A DNA stretch of 64,000 bases from Thermoanaerobaculia bacterium (GCA_027061805.1 JAMOWA010000059.1:124001-188000), one strand, 5' to 3'. Positions 1 through 8,958 are shown, counted from the first letter of the stretch. Made by a program: numbers and translations. The notes: generated by a model from the sequence alone, not told the origin.

Positions 1-2029
1 CGAAGACGTGGGGTAGATCGTCCTCGGGAACACCCGGCCCCGCGTCCAGCACCCGGACCATCACCCAGGGGGTTCCCTCGTGGACGATCCTCTGGAGCTG
101 GAGCTCCACCTCCCCGCCCTCGTCGCTGAACTCGATGGCGTTCTTCAGCACGGCCCGCAACGCCACGAACATGGAGGCCGCATCGCACCGGATGGCACCA
201 AGGTCCGAGGGGGCCCGCACGTGGACCTCCACGTGGCGCCCGTCGGCCAGCTCCCGGAGCGGAGTCACCACGTTCCTCATCAGCTCGGGAAGGGTGATCT
301 CGGTGATCTCGAAATCGGGAATGGCTCCCACCAGGACCCCGGCCTGGGCCACGCCCTCCATCATCTCCCCGAGCCGGTCGGCCTCCTCGCGGACGACCTC
401 CACCAGGCGCCGGGCCTTGGGCGAGACGATCTCCCCGGACCCCGCCAGGATGCGGGATGCCGTGACGAGCGAGCTCACCGGTTCCTTGAGCTCGGCGGAG
501 ATCCTGCCGATGAGGTCCCTCTTGAGGCTGTCGGTGGAGGCAAGCGCGGCGTAGGCCTCCTCCAGCAGGGCGTTCTTCTGGGTGAGCTCGGCGGCGAGCT
601 TCCGGACCTCGTCGAGGGTGTCCTCCAGCTCCCCGGTGCGCCGGGCCACCTGGTCCTCCAGGTCCCGGTTCGCCTCGGACAGGCGTTTCCACGCCACCGC
701 GTTGGCGTACACCACCGCCGCCGTGGAGGCGAGGACCGTGGCCAGCTGAAGGTCCTCCTCCTCGAGCTCCGGTCCGGAGGCACCGGCATAGGCCGTCAGC
801 ATCCCCGCCAGCCTCCCCTGCACCGGAAGGGGCACGGCCAGGCCGGAACGGTACCCTGCCCTCTCCAGGACCTCCTCCACCGGTTCCGGGTCTCCCTCTC
901 CGTCGGCCACCGTGACGAGACGCGGCTGCCTGTCCTCCAGGAGCCCCAGCGCCAGCGGCTCACCGGCCTCGTCGGTGGTGGCCAGCCACGGGTCTCTCGC
1001 CATGCCCCGGACGAGGGCCTCCTTGAGCTGGCCCGATCCCGGCACGAGCAGGACAGCCGCCGCCTGGACGTCCAGGAGACCGACCACGTCGTCAAGCAGC
1101 CGGCTGAAGACATCCTGGGGATCCCGCTCCTCTCCGGCGGCCCTGACGAAGTCGGACACTCCGCGGAGGATCCGGACCTTCCGCTCCAGCTGCTTCTGGA
1201 GCGTCTCCAGGCGCACGTTGAGGTCGGTCATGAGCACGTTGGCCCGGACCGCCTCCTCCACCAGGGCATCCCTGGTCAGGGTCTCTCCAGCGGCGGATGT
1301 GAGCTCGGGCTTGAGGATCGTGACGTGCTCCTCCGGAGGCGCGGTATCACGGTCCGTGGAGATCCTGGCCTCCACGAACGGCCGGAGGGCCGCCCGTGTC
1401 TGCTCCCGGAGGCGCTGCAGGACCGGCGTTCCCGTTCCGACCCCGAGCTTGTCGGCCACCGAGACCAGTGCGGCCTCTGTCACGGCGGCGAAGGCCTCCA
1501 TGACACCCTCACCGGTGATGGCCACCGAGGGGAAGGCGGACGCCCCCGTCACGTTGAGGTCCGATTCCATCTCGGCCACCGGGAGCACGTCGGGAAGGTC
1601 ACGCTTGTTGTACTGGAAGACCAGGGGCAGGTGCTCACTCTCGAGCCCGTTGGCGGCAAGATTCTCCCAGAGGTTCGCCAGGGACTTCACGTTGGCCTCC
1701 CGCTGGCTGGCCTGGGAGTCCGCCACGAACACGATGGCATCCGCCCCGGAGAGCACCGCCCGCCGCGTGGCGTTGTACTGCACCTGCCCCGGGACCGTGT
1801 AGAGCTGGAGGGCGAGCCGGAACCCCCGGATCCTCCCGAGCTCCAGCGCCAGGAGATCGAAGAACAGCGTCCTGTCCTGGGCTGTGTTCAGAGAGTACAG
1901 GCGGGTCCTCTGCTGGGGATCCGTCACGCGGTGGATGTGCTGCAGACAGGTGGTCTTCCCCCCGAGGGCAGGCCCGTAGTAGACCACCTTGATCTTGACC
2001 TGGCGGTACTGGTTGTCGAACTGCACCAT
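1..2029 (-). CDS. MglA-type GTPase fused to GAF and a histidine-kinase-like module (C-terminus cut by window edge)
   Basis: The frame stays open to the left edge, so the C-terminus is missing. It opens with a complete MglA-type small GTPase (about residues 10-190): P-loop GPALGGKT at 19-26, LYTVPGQ at 76-82 and NKRD at 141-144. After a linker come a GAF-like sensor (about 275-430), a coiled coil (about 435-500) and a kinase-like module. Its dimerisation helix reads ISAELKEP, placing Ala512 where the phosphoacceptor His normally sits. The ATPase part keeps an N box (LKNAIEFS) and a DAGPG G1 box. MglA GTPases set cell polarity in other bacteria. I infer a cytoplasmic GTPase coupled to a nucleotide-binding output domain rather than a working His kinase. 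GGGAG lies just before the ATG. Domain calls are firm; the role is not. Confidence 0.85.
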   Translation of the reverse strand, partial: MVQFDNQYRQVKIKVVYYGPALGGKTTCLQHIHRVTDPQQRTRLYSLNTAQDRTLFFDLLALELGRIRGFRLALQLYTVPGQVQYNATRRAVLSGADAIVFVADSQASQREANVKSLANLWENLAANGLESEHLPLVFQYNKRDLPDVLPVAEMESDLNVTGASAFPSVAITGEGVMEAFAAVTEAALVSVADKLGVGTGTPVLQRLREQTRAALRPFVEARISTDRDTAPPEEHVTILKPELTSAAGETLTRDALVEEAVRANVLMTDLNVRLETLQKQLERKVRILRGVSDFVRAAGEERDPQDVFSRLLDDVVGLLDVQAAAVLLVPGSGQLKEALVRGMARDPWLATTDEAGEPLALGLLEDRQPRLVTVADGEGDPEPVEEVLERAGYRSGLAVPLPVQGRLAGMLTAYAGASGPELEEEDLQLATVLASTAAVVYANAVAWKRLSEANRDLEDQVARRTGELEDTLDEVRKLAAELTQKNALLEEAYAALASTDSLKRDLIGRISAELKEPVSSLVTASRILAGSGEIVSPKARRLVEVVREEADRLGEMMEGVAQAGVLVGAIPDFEITEITLPELMRNVVTPLRELADGRHVEVHVRAPSDLGAIRCDAASMFVALRAVLKNAIEFSDEGGEVELQLQRIVHEGTPWVMVRVLDAGPGVPEDDLPHVF

Positions 2030-2096
2030 GGATCGCTCCCGTCACCGGACCCCTCGGGTCCGCAGCGGGTACCGGGCCCCTCGGGATCGCAGGGCA

Positions 2097-2102
2097 ATTG
2101 TA
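2097..2102 (-). promoter_or_regulatory. possible -10 element for the GTPase-kinase gene
   Basis: TACAAT on the minus strand, about 70 bases upstream of the ATG of the GTPase fusion gene. The same hexamer precedes pdxS and the tryptophanase gene. No good -35 is visible at 16-18 bases, so this is a weak call. Confidence 0.3.
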
Positions 2103-2173
2103 CCCGGTCCTCCACGGTGGGAGCCGACAGGGCGTGCGTTCGGCTCGTTCCTCCCCGCCGGTCCTGAGGCGTC

Positions 2174-3091
2174 CTATTCGGACCCCATCCGTCGCGGTCG
2201 GGCGATGGCCTCCCGGGAGGGACGGAGCGGCATGCCCTCCACCTCCGGACGGGTCGGCAGGTGGAAGGTCCCACGGGTCGCCTCCGCCACGGTGACACCC
2301 ACCGACGAGATGTACGCCGGCACGTAGGCGGGGTCTCCCGTGACGTTGTTCACCACCGTGGCGTAGGGGAACACCAGCGCATCGTCGGGACCGTCCACCA
2401 GGTAGAACACCACGCTGCCCCCGGTGACGGAGCTCCGGATCCTCCGCTGGAGGTGACCGAAGGGCGGCACCTCGAACTCCTCGGTGTCCACCACGTTGCC
2501 GCGGGAGTCCTGGACGTCCATGCGCACCACGGTCCAGTCCGCCGTCCAGGAGGCCACCCCTGCGTTGGCGCGGAACTCGACACCGTCGTTCATGATGCCG
2601 GCGCCGTAGGCGAAGGAGTCCCAGTCCAGGCCGTTGTACACCGCAGTCCCCGGGAGGGACTGGGCGTACTCCCCGGTCCAGGTGGAGGGATCGAGGGTGT
2701 AGGTCCTCGTGGTCGCCAGGAGGTCGCACGCCTCGGCCGCGGTGCACCCCATCACGTCGATGTCCGCATAGACCAGGAGGGCCCCGCTCCCGTACCGGTC
2801 GAACAGCCCGGGTCCGAGCACGTCCCAGAGATTGACGGTCTCCCAGGGGGCCAGCGTGACCTCCAGCGTTGGAACCGACCAGTTCTCCTGCCGGGTGGGC
2901 AGGTACTGCACCACCACGGGAAGATCGAACTCGTGCGGATTGTGGATCACCAGGTCGGTCATCCAGAACGTCCCCAGTGCGCCGTCGGCGTGGGCGGCCG
3001 CGGGAATCACCCAGGCCGGTGACAGCTGCGCGCCGGCCGTTCCGGCCATGAGGAACATCGCCATGCCTGTCAGGATGAGTGTCCGTTTCAT
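2174..3091 (-). CDS. secreted protein of unknown function
   Basis: A 305-residue protein starting with a clear Sec signal peptide: MKRT, a hydrophobic stretch, then cleavage after AGA (about residue 21). GGAGG lies about 7 bases before this ATG, which decides it over longer in-frame options upstream. The mature part is beta-rich, with many Trp, Tyr and Val residues, and includes WVIPAAAHADGALGTFWMTD followed by alternating hydrophobic strands. This resembles beta-sandwich repeats in secreted proteins of Acidobacteriota, but I cannot name a family. Four cysteine-poor lobes and no membrane anchor suggest a periplasmic or extracellular location. It lies about 145 bases upstream of the GTPase fusion gene on the same strand, so the two could be linked. 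No enzymatic motif is visible. Confidence 0.75.
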   Translation of the reverse strand: MKRTLILTGMAMFLMAGTAGAQLSPAWVIPAAAHADGALGTFWMTDLVIHNPHEFDLPVVVQYLPTRQENWSVPTLEVTLAPWETVNLWDVLGPGLFDRYGSGALLVYADIDVMGCTAAEACDLLATTRTYTLDPSTWTGEYAQSLPGTAVYNGLDWDSFAYGAGIMNDGVEFRANAGVASWTADWTVVRMDVQDSRGNVVDTEEFEVPPFGHLQRRIRSSVTGGSVVFYLVDGPDDALVFPYATVVNNVTGDPAYVPAYISSVGVTVAEATRGTFHLPTRPEVEGMPLRPSREAIARPRRMGSE

Positions 3092-3238
3092 GACAGCAAC
3101 CTCCGAGCATGACCAATGCACGGGGCGTACCAGCCACCAGCCCCTTCCACGCACGAGGTGGTGGGGACCCCCGTGGCGACTCGTGGTCAGGCCCGTCCAC
3201 TTTCGGGGACAGACCCCCGGAGGGACCCGGCGGTTCCG

Positions 3239-3268
3239 TTGAACACCGCCGGTGCTCTCACGTAGAGT
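3239..3268 (+). promoter_or_regulatory. sigma-70-type promoter
   Basis: TTGAAC, an 18-base spacer and TAGAGT lead to a leader of about 60 bases before the ATG of the small membrane-anchored protein. The layout matches the other promoters in this window. Confidence 0.45.
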
Positions 3269-3332
3269 GGGGGCCGGCCGGCAGCGCACCGGAGGCCAGC
3301 GGCACCGGCATGCCGGCCCCGGGGAGGGTGCC

Positions 3333-3872
3333 ATGCGTCTATCGGGGGTGTTCCTGCTGGTGATGCTGCTCGCGGTGGGAGTGGTCCTCTACCTCCAGGG
3401 CCGTTCCACCCGGGAGGATCTCGACGCCGTGCAGCGGGTGGCCACGGATCTCAGGGAACGGGGGGTGGAGGGCCGCTCGCTCGACCGGGCCGCGGCCGAG
3501 GAGGCCATCGCGGCCCTCCAGACCCTCACCGCGGACCGGGAGATGGCGGCCGGGCACCTGGAGGACCTGAAGGCCATCGCCTCCACGGCGGCCTCATGGG
3601 CCCAGGCCGCCCCGTCCCCGAGCTGGGAGCTCACGGCCGCCGTGGCCATCCGCGGTGCCGCCGACGACCTCCGGAGCTGGGCGGTCCGGGGGGACGCGCG
3701 CCACCTCGGCCGCGCCCGGACCCGGCTGGCCGAGGCCCGCGCCGCCCTGACGAACCGGCAGGAGGGAGCACCCATGCCGGGCGGTCCCACGCGGGCCATC
3801 AGGGACCGCTTGGACAACCTCCAGCACTCGGCGGACGAGCAGATGCAGGAGCTGGACGAGGCGCTCAGGTGA
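3333..3872 (+). CDS. small membrane-anchored coiled-coil protein, unknown function
   Basis: A 179-residue protein with one N-terminal membrane segment (about residues 4-21, rich in Leu, Val and Met) followed by an Ala, Arg and Glu-rich helical body that looks largely coiled coil. It is probably anchored in the inner membrane with the helical part outside. GGGGAGGG just before the ATG fixes the start, and an upstream promoter supports it as its own unit. The 3' end overlaps the convergent glycosyltransferase gene by 8 bases. I do not recognise a family. The helical layout loosely resembles the periplasmic sensor region of chemoreceptors or kinases, but no signalling domain follows. Confidence 0.65.
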   Translation: MRLSGVFLLVMLLAVGVVLYLQGRSTREDLDAVQRVATDLRERGVEGRSLDRAAAEEAIAALQTLTADREMAAGHLEDLKAIASTAASWAQAAPSPSWELTAAVAIRGAADDLRSWAVRGDARHLGRARTRLAEARAALTNRQEGAPMPGGPTRAIRDRLDNLQHSADEQMQELDEALR

Positions 3873-5163
3873 CCCGGTACTCGTCGGGACCGGAAGGCGG
3901 AAGGCCCGCCGCCTGCCGGAGGATCTGCGCGGTGGCGGCCGCCGCCGCATCCCACCTGAAGCTCGCCGCCCTCTCCCTCCCCAGCGCCGCGAGGCGTTCC
4001 CTGTGGTCCTCGTCTGCCAGGAGCGACGCCACGGCCGAGGCGATCCCCGCGGGGCTCCCGGGGTCCACGTACACCGCGGCGGGCCCCGCCACCTCCGGCA
4101 TGGCCGAGCGTCCGGAGGTCACCACGGGCGTGCCGCAGGCCATGGCCTCCAGGATCGGCAGCCCGAAGCCCTCGAGCCAGGAGGGGAAGAGCAGGGCGTC
4201 GGCTCGCCGGTAGACCGCCGGCAGCTGCCAGCGCTCGACGGAGTCCAGATGGACGATCCGGTCGCGGACCGGGGAGGCCTCCATCTCCCGCCGCAGGCCC
4301 CCGGTACGCCAGCCCCAGCGCCCCACCAGCACCAGGGAACCCGGGTACTCCCACCGTGCCAGCAGCGCGAAGGCGCGGAGCACGCCCACCACGTTCTTGC
4401 GGGGCTCGAGCGTGGAGAGGAACAGGAGGTACCGCTCGGGAAGTCCCTCCGGGACCTCGCCGTCGTCCCCCCCGGCGAAGGTGGGATCCAGCCCCTCGTG
4501 GACCGTGTGGACTCTCCGGTCCGAGATGTGGAAGGCGTCCACGAGATCGGCCCGGGTGGCGTCGGAGACCACGATGAACCGTTCCGTCCTGTGGAGGGCC
4601 GGTGGCAGGTGGCGATCCAGCTCGCCGAGCGTGGCGGGGGACACCGTCTCCGGCATGATGGCGAAGGCCAGATCGTGGATCGTGGTGACCAGCGCGCTGC
4701 CATGCGGCAGCTGGGTGGCGTGGGGGAAGAAGTTCGGGGCGAAGAGCACCTCGTTGCCGTCCAGGATCCGGAGCAACGGCTCCACCACCGAGCGGAGCAG
4801 CGCGAGCGTGGGACGGACGGGGAGCAGGAAGCCCGCGGGCAGGTGATGGAGCCTGAGGCGCATCGTCCTGTGGCCCGGCATGGGCGGCGGTGCCGGTTCG
4901 TCCGGGGCGAGGAAGGTGCGGGCGTAGAGGTTGTACTCCAGGCCGTCGTCCCTGCGGTCGAGTGCGGCCAGGAGGTTCCACGCGTACCAGCCCACCCCGG
5001 TCATCCTCTCGAAGAAGGGGAAGACGTCCACCGCCACGGCGGCCCTCTCCGAGCCCTCCACGGTGCGGGCGAGGAACCGCCGCCACCGCCGGAGGAGGGT
5101 CCCGGCGAGGTCCCGGGCCAGGTGAAGGAAGAACGTGAAGGTTGCGTACAATGAGCGTCCCAT
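3865..5163 (-). CDS. GT4-type glycosyltransferase
   Basis: A 432-residue GT-B fold glycosyltransferase of the GT4 type. The N-terminal donor-independent half starts with VAVDVFPFFERMTGVGWYAW, the usual first strand and glycine-rich loop of the group. The C-terminal half has STLEPRKNVVGVLRAF and the conserved EGFGLPILEAMACGTPVV with the E-x7-E pair that binds the nucleotide sugar. It is likely cytoplasmic or membrane-peripheral, transferring a sugar in envelope polysaccharide or glycolipid synthesis; the substrate cannot be read. The ATG used lies in a CCATGG palindrome shared with the divergent neighbour. A start closer to the first strand is possible because no strong ribosome site is visible. 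No other polysaccharide genes lie next to it. Confidence 0.85.
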   Translation of the reverse strand: MGRSLYATFTFFLHLARDLAGTLLRRWRRFLARTVEGSERAAVAVDVFPFFERMTGVGWYAWNLLAALDRRDDGLEYNLYARTFLAPDEPAPPPMPGHRTMRLRLHHLPAGFLLPVRPTLALLRSVVEPLLRILDGNEVLFAPNFFPHATQLPHGSALVTTIHDLAFAIMPETVSPATLGELDRHLPPALHRTERFIVVSDATRADLVDAFHISDRRVHTVHEGLDPTFAGGDDGEVPEGLPERYLLFLSTLEPRKNVVGVLRAFALLARWEYPGSLVLVGRWGWRTGGLRREMEASPVRDRIVHLDSVERWQLPAVYRRADALLFPSWLEGFGLPILEAMACGTPVVTSGRSAMPEVAGPAAVYVDPGSPAGIASAVASLLADEDHRERLAALGRERAASFRWDAAAAATAQILRQAAGLPPSGPDEYRVT

Positions 5164-6484
5164 GGGTGGACGCCATGTTACACCACGGATCGGCCGGCTC
5201 GCGGCCGCGGCAGGGGTGCTCCTGCTCCTCCTGGCGCTGGGAGCCGGCGTCTGGTGGAGGAGGGCGCAGGCCCCGCCCCTCGAACGGGCCGGTCGCCTCC
5301 TCACGGACAACCCCGCGCTGGGCCTCCCCTCCCCCCCGGAGGGGCTGGTGGTCCTCGCCCGGCCCGGACGCTGGGCCCGGCTGGTGGGCCGGCACCCCGC
5401 GCGACGCCCCCTCCTCGATCCCGCGTGGTGGCAGGGTCTGTCCTCCGGGAAAGCGGAAAGCCGCCCCTGGACGGTCGCTCCCGGCGTCGTGGCGATCCTC
5501 CTGGACCGCCTTCCCCGCGGCCTCGTGGTGGCATGGTGGGCCGACGGCTGGGTGGTCCAGGGCGCGGTCTCCGGCGGGGCCGCAACCGAGCGACTGGTCC
5601 GGATGCTCCCCCCGGACGTCGCGGCCAACCTCGGGGTCTCGGGAGGTGTTCTCCGTGTGGCCTCCGCCCCCGGCCTGCTCGAGGGTGCCTCGTGGCGTCC
5701 GCCGGTCCCCCCCCTGGATCCCGCACAGGGCGTCGCGTGCTGGATCTGGCGTCCGGACGGGGACTGGACCGGACGGTGGGAGGGTGCCACGCTCGTGCTG
5801 GAACGCGGTGCCGGCGACGCTGCGGCGGCGCCGCCACCGCGGGGGGCCCTCCTCCTGCGGTCCACCGATGCCGGCCGGGCGCTGGCCCGCCTGGGCCTCC
5901 ACCCGTCGCGGTGGCATCCCCCGGGGGAGCGGGGAGGAGGCCTGGAGAGCCTCCTGGAGCGCCCCCTGACCCTCTGGATCCGGCGGGTGACCGGCGGCGG
6001 CACCCTGCCCCGCCCCGAGTTCGTGGCCGAGCTGGTTCTCCGGGAGGGAGAGGCCCCCTCCGGGGTCGCCGGGGCGCTCCGGAAGACCCTCTGCGCCCTC
6101 GGGTGCGTCTCGCAGTCCGCCGAGCTCATGGACGGGACGCCGGTGACCGTCTGGAAGTCCGCCTTCGGGAGCTGGTGGGTCCTGGCCGGGGACGGGGGCG
6201 TCGTGATCGCGGATTCCCGGGACCGCCTGGCCGCCTACCTGGGCATGGATCGGGCCGGACTGCTCCCGGGTGGAACCTGGGCCGTGGCCGCGGCGCCGTC
6301 GCTGGCAGGCTCGCTGGAGGCCGTGGCCGGGGCCGCGGTGCTGGTCGACCTGGGCCTGGTGGAACGGTCCCGGATCCGGCTGGCGAGACGGCTGGCCGGG
6401 CCGTTGCGGGGGTTCGGAGCCATTTCATGGACGCGGTCCGGTGGCTCGGAGCGCGTCGCCGTCGAGTTCACCGACCCGGACTAG
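5162..6484 (+). CDS. membrane-anchored protein of unknown function
   Basis: A 440-residue protein with one N-terminal membrane segment (about residues 12-30, Ala and Leu-rich, ending in WWRRAQ) and a large Gly, Arg and Trp-rich domain outside the membrane. It lacks cleavage-site features, so it is probably an anchored rather than secreted protein. I recognise no family; the pattern of repeated beta-strands (LVVAWWADGWVVQGAV, WWVLAGDGGVVIADS) is reminiscent of DUF3352-like proteins but this is weak. The ATG shares bases with the ATG of the divergent glycosyltransferase. A GTG 27 bases upstream, preceded by AAGGAAG, is the alternative start. TACAAT lies 9 bases before the ATG. Confidence 0.65.
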   Translation: MGGRHVTPRIGRLAAAAGVLLLLLALGAGVWWRRAQAPPLERAGRLLTDNPALGLPSPPEGLVVLARPGRWARLVGRHPARRPLLDPAWWQGLSSGKAESRPWTVAPGVVAILLDRLPRGLVVAWWADGWVVQGAVSGGAATERLVRMLPPDVAANLGVSGGVLRVASAPGLLEGASWRPPVPPLDPAQGVACWIWRPDGDWTGRWEGATLVLERGAGDAAAAPPPRGALLLRSTDAGRALARLGLHPSRWHPPGERGGGLESLLERPLTLWIRRVTGGGTLPRPEFVAELVLREGEAPSGVAGALRKTLCALGCVSQSAELMDGTPVTVWKSAFGSWWVLAGDGGVVIADSRDRLAAYLGMDRAGLLPGGTWAVAAAPSLAGSLEAVAGAAVLVDLGLVERSRIRLARRLAGPLRGFGAISWTRSGGSERVAVEFTDPD

Positions 6485-7290
6485 TCCTTCCGCTCCTCCA
6501 GCCAGTCGGGGGTCTTCCTGGTCTCGAGGAAGGACGCCACACCCCGGCGGCACTCCGGGTGGGCCCGCTGCGCCGCGTTGACCTCGGCCGCGATCCCCAG
6601 GGCCTCGCGCCAGGGCAGCCCCGTGGTCCGGTTGAGCAGGTCCTTGGTGGCAGCCAGCGCCGCGGGGGAGGCCTTCGCACAGATCTCGAGCGCCAGCTCC
6701 CGGGCCCGGTCGAGCGCTCCCCCCTCCGGGGCCAGCTCGTCGGCGAGCCCGATCTCCACGGCCCGGGCGCCCTCGAGCATCTCCGGGTCCAGGAGCAGCC
6801 GCCGCGCCACGTGACCGGGCACCCTCCGGGTGAGGTAGGTGGAGACCAGGGCGGGAACGAACCCGATCTTCACCTCGGTGTAGGCGAAGCGCGAGGAGGG
6901 TTCCGCCACCACCAGGTCGCAGGCGGTGGCCAGCCCGCACCCGCCCGCGACGGCGGCCCCGTGGACCGCGGCAACCGTGAGCTTCGGGTGGTCCAGGAGC
7001 GTGGCGAAGAGACGCTCGAGCCGCCGCGAGTCCTCCAGGTTGGCCTCGGGGTCCCCCCCATCCGCGATGCTGCGGAGCGCCTCGAGATCGGCCCCGGCCG
7101 AGAAGTGCCGCCCGGCTCCCGCGAGCACCACGGCACGGAGCCCGCCGTCGGTGGCGGCACGCTCGAGCTCCAGGGTGAGGGACCGGACCAGGGGGGGCGA
7201 GAGCGGGTTGGCCCGCCGGGGGTCGTTGAGGGTCAGGATCAGCAGGGGTCCGTCACGGTGGCCGAGGAGGAGTTCGTCCATGACTGCCAT
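6481..7290 (-). CDS. enoyl-CoA hydratase/isomerase family protein (crotonase)
   Basis: A 269-residue single-domain crotonase. The CoA-binding and oxyanion-hole segments are clear: HFSAGADLEAL and VHGAAVAGGCGLATACD. The stretch FAYTEVKIGFVPALVS carries the glutamate region and resembles methylglutaconyl-CoA hydratases of leucine breakdown more than classical enoyl-CoA hydratases. The expected reaction is hydration of an enoyl-CoA in the cytoplasm, but the exact substrate cannot be set from sequence. A second ATG (MDELLL) lies three codons in and could be the real start. It is the last gene of a minus-strand run after mpl, fabH and pgpA. Its stop overlaps the end of the convergent membrane-protein gene by 4 bases. 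Confidence 0.85.
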   Translation of the reverse strand: MAVMDELLLGHRDGPLLILTLNDPRRANPLSPPLVRSLTLELERAATDGGLRAVVLAGAGRHFSAGADLEALRSIADGGDPEANLEDSRRLERLFATLLDHPKLTVAAVHGAAVAGGCGLATACDLVVAEPSSRFAYTEVKIGFVPALVSTYLTRRVPGHVARRLLLDPEMLEGARAVEIGLADELAPEGGALDRARELALEICAKASPAALAATKDLLNRTTGLPWREALGIAAEVNAAQRAHPECRRGVASFLETRKTPDWLEERKD

Positions 7291-7378
7291 GGTATCCCGG
7301 AACGGCGCCCTCCCGCCGTCCGGATCCCGAACAACGGCAAAGAACCATGTCCGGGGTGCGGATCCTGCCGGGGCACGA

Positions 7379-7909
7379 TCAGCCGGTCGGTCCGACGAGG
7401 TGGGGCGCCACCAGCGCCAGGACGACCCCCGCCATGAGGCCCGCGACCAGATCGTCCACCATGATGCCCACCCCGAGGGGGATCCCCTCCAGGCGGCGGA
7501 CGGGCCACGGCTTGACCACGTCGAAGATCCTGAAGAGGACGAAGCCCGCCGTCACGAAGACCACGATCCCACGGGGGCCGGCCGCCGGGAGGTTCCACAG
7601 GGCCACGGCGTAGGTGAGCCATTGCCCCACCACCTCGTCGATGACCACGGCCCCCGGATCCCCGGTCCCCCTCCGTTCGGCCTCCACGTGGGCGGCCCAT
7701 GTCCCGAACGCCGTGACCAGGGCCACCAGCACGCCCGTGACCCCCACCAGCAGCACGGGATCGGCGAGCAGCACCGTCAGGCCCAGCCACGTCACCGCCG
7801 CCGGCAGCGATCCCGCGAAGGTCCCCGGTGCCAGGACACGGTCGCCGAGGCCGAAGACCGTCGCGATCCGGTAGGCCCGCCGGTCGGGAGGGAGACTCAG
7901 AGGCGGCAC
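7379..7909 (-). CDS. pgpA: phosphatidylglycerophosphatase A
   Basis: A 176-residue integral membrane protein of the PgpA family, which dephosphorylates phosphatidylglycerophosphate to phosphatidylglycerol. Family signatures are APGTFAGSLPAAV near the N-terminus, GAVVIDEVVGQWLTY, and FRIFDVVKPWPVRRLEGIPL followed by GVGIMVDDLVAG. Four hydrophobic segments are evident. The best start is a GTG inside the end of fabH, giving a 13-base overlap, since no other start codon precedes the conserved core. Translation is therefore probably coupled to fabH, and both genes serve envelope lipid synthesis. Confidence 0.88.
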   Translation of the reverse strand: MPPLSLPPDRRAYRIATVFGLGDRVLAPGTFAGSLPAAVTWLGLTVLLADPVLLVGVTGVLVALVTAFGTWAAHVEAERRGTGDPGAVVIDEVVGQWLTYAVALWNLPAAGPRGIVVFVTAGFVLFRIFDVVKPWPVRRLEGIPLGVGIMVDDLVAGLMAGVVLALVAPHLVGPTG

Positions 7910-8958
7910 AGGAGCGCTCCCCAGTTGAGACCGCTGCCCAGGCCCACGAGGCACACGAGGTCGCCCGGCCTCGCCCGCCCCTGCTCCAGGGCCTCGTGGA
8001 GCGCGATGGGGATGGTCCCCGCCGTGGTGTTGCCGTAGTGCTGGATGTTGTTGAACACCTTCTCGTCCGGCAGACCGAGCCTCTTCTGGACCCCCTCGTT
8101 GATGCGGAGGTTGGCCTGGTGCATGATCACCAGGTCCAGGTCGTCCAGGGTGAGACCGTGCCGGTCGAGGACCTCCAGCGTGACCTCCGGCATGTGGGTC
8201 ACCGCGAGGGCGTAGACCTTGCGCCCCTCCACGATGGGAATGTGGTCGTCCCGTGCGAACATGTCGGGGTGGAAGTAGGGACGGTAGTTGCTGCCCCCAC
8301 CGTTGACCCAGAGCCGTCTGGCCTCGCTGCCCCGCGTGTGGAGCACGTGGCCGAGGATGCCCCGCCCGTCGTCCTCCGAGGCCTCCAGGACCACGGCGCC
8401 GGCGCCGTCCCCGAACAGCACCGTCCTGTCGCGGGTCTCGGTGTTCTTCCGGCGCTCGTCCTCCGACAGGGGCCCCGCATCGGGATCCCGCACCACCTCC
8501 CAGGTCCGCCTCGACCAGGGCATGAACATGACGTGGGCCTCCGCCCCCACCAGCAGCACCCTCCGGTACTGGCCGGAACGGATGAGCGCGTCCCCCAGCT
8601 GCAGGGCATAGACGAAGCCGGCGCACTGCTGCCGGATGTCCAGACACGGGATGTCCCCGAGGCCGAGCTTCTCCTGGAGCGGCGGGGCCGAGCCGGGGAA
8701 GTAGTAGTCCGGCGTCATGGTGGCGAAGATCACGTAGTCCAGGTCTTCGGGGCCGATTCCCGCGGCCTCCAGGGCATCCCGTACCGCCGGGACCGCCAGG
8801 TCGCTGGATGCCATGTCGTCGTCGGCGTAGTGGCGTTCCACGATGCCGGTCCGGACCTGGATCCACTCGTCGGACGTGTCCATGATCCGCGCCAGGGCGT
8901 GGTTGTCCACCGTGGTCGGGGGGATGTACCGTCCCGTTCCCGTGATGACAGCGCGCAT
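7897..8958 (-). CDS. fabH: 3-oxoacyl-ACP synthase III (KAS III)
   Basis: A 353-residue thiolase-fold condensing enzyme that starts fatty-acid synthesis by joining an acyl-CoA to malonyl-ACP in the cytoplasm. The catalytic triad is visible: Cys112 in RQQCAGF, His in MHQANLRI and Asn in HYGNTTAGTIP. It is about 35 residues longer than the E. coli enzyme because of an insertion around WSRRTWEVVRDPDAGPLSED. AGGGAGGAC before the ATG supports the start. It follows mpl by about 20 bases and overlaps pgpA, so lipid and cell-wall genes are probably transcribed together. A FabH-like paralogue with another acyl substrate cannot be excluded. Confidence 0.92.
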   Translation of the reverse strand: MRAVITGTGRYIPPTTVDNHALARIMDTSDEWIQVRTGIVERHYADDDMASSDLAVPAVRDALEAAGIGPEDLDYVIFATMTPDYYFPGSAPPLQEKLGLGDIPCLDIRQQCAGFVYALQLGDALIRSGQYRRVLLVGAEAHVMFMPWSRRTWEVVRDPDAGPLSEDERRKNTETRDRTVLFGDGAGAVVLEASEDDGRGILGHVLHTRGSEARRLWVNGGGSNYRPYFHPDMFARDDHIPIVEGRKVYALAVTHMPEVTLEVLDRHGLTLDDLDLVIMHQANLRINEGVQKRLGLPDEKVFNNIQHYGNTTAGTIPIALHEALEQGRARPGDLVCLVGLGSGLNWGALLCRL

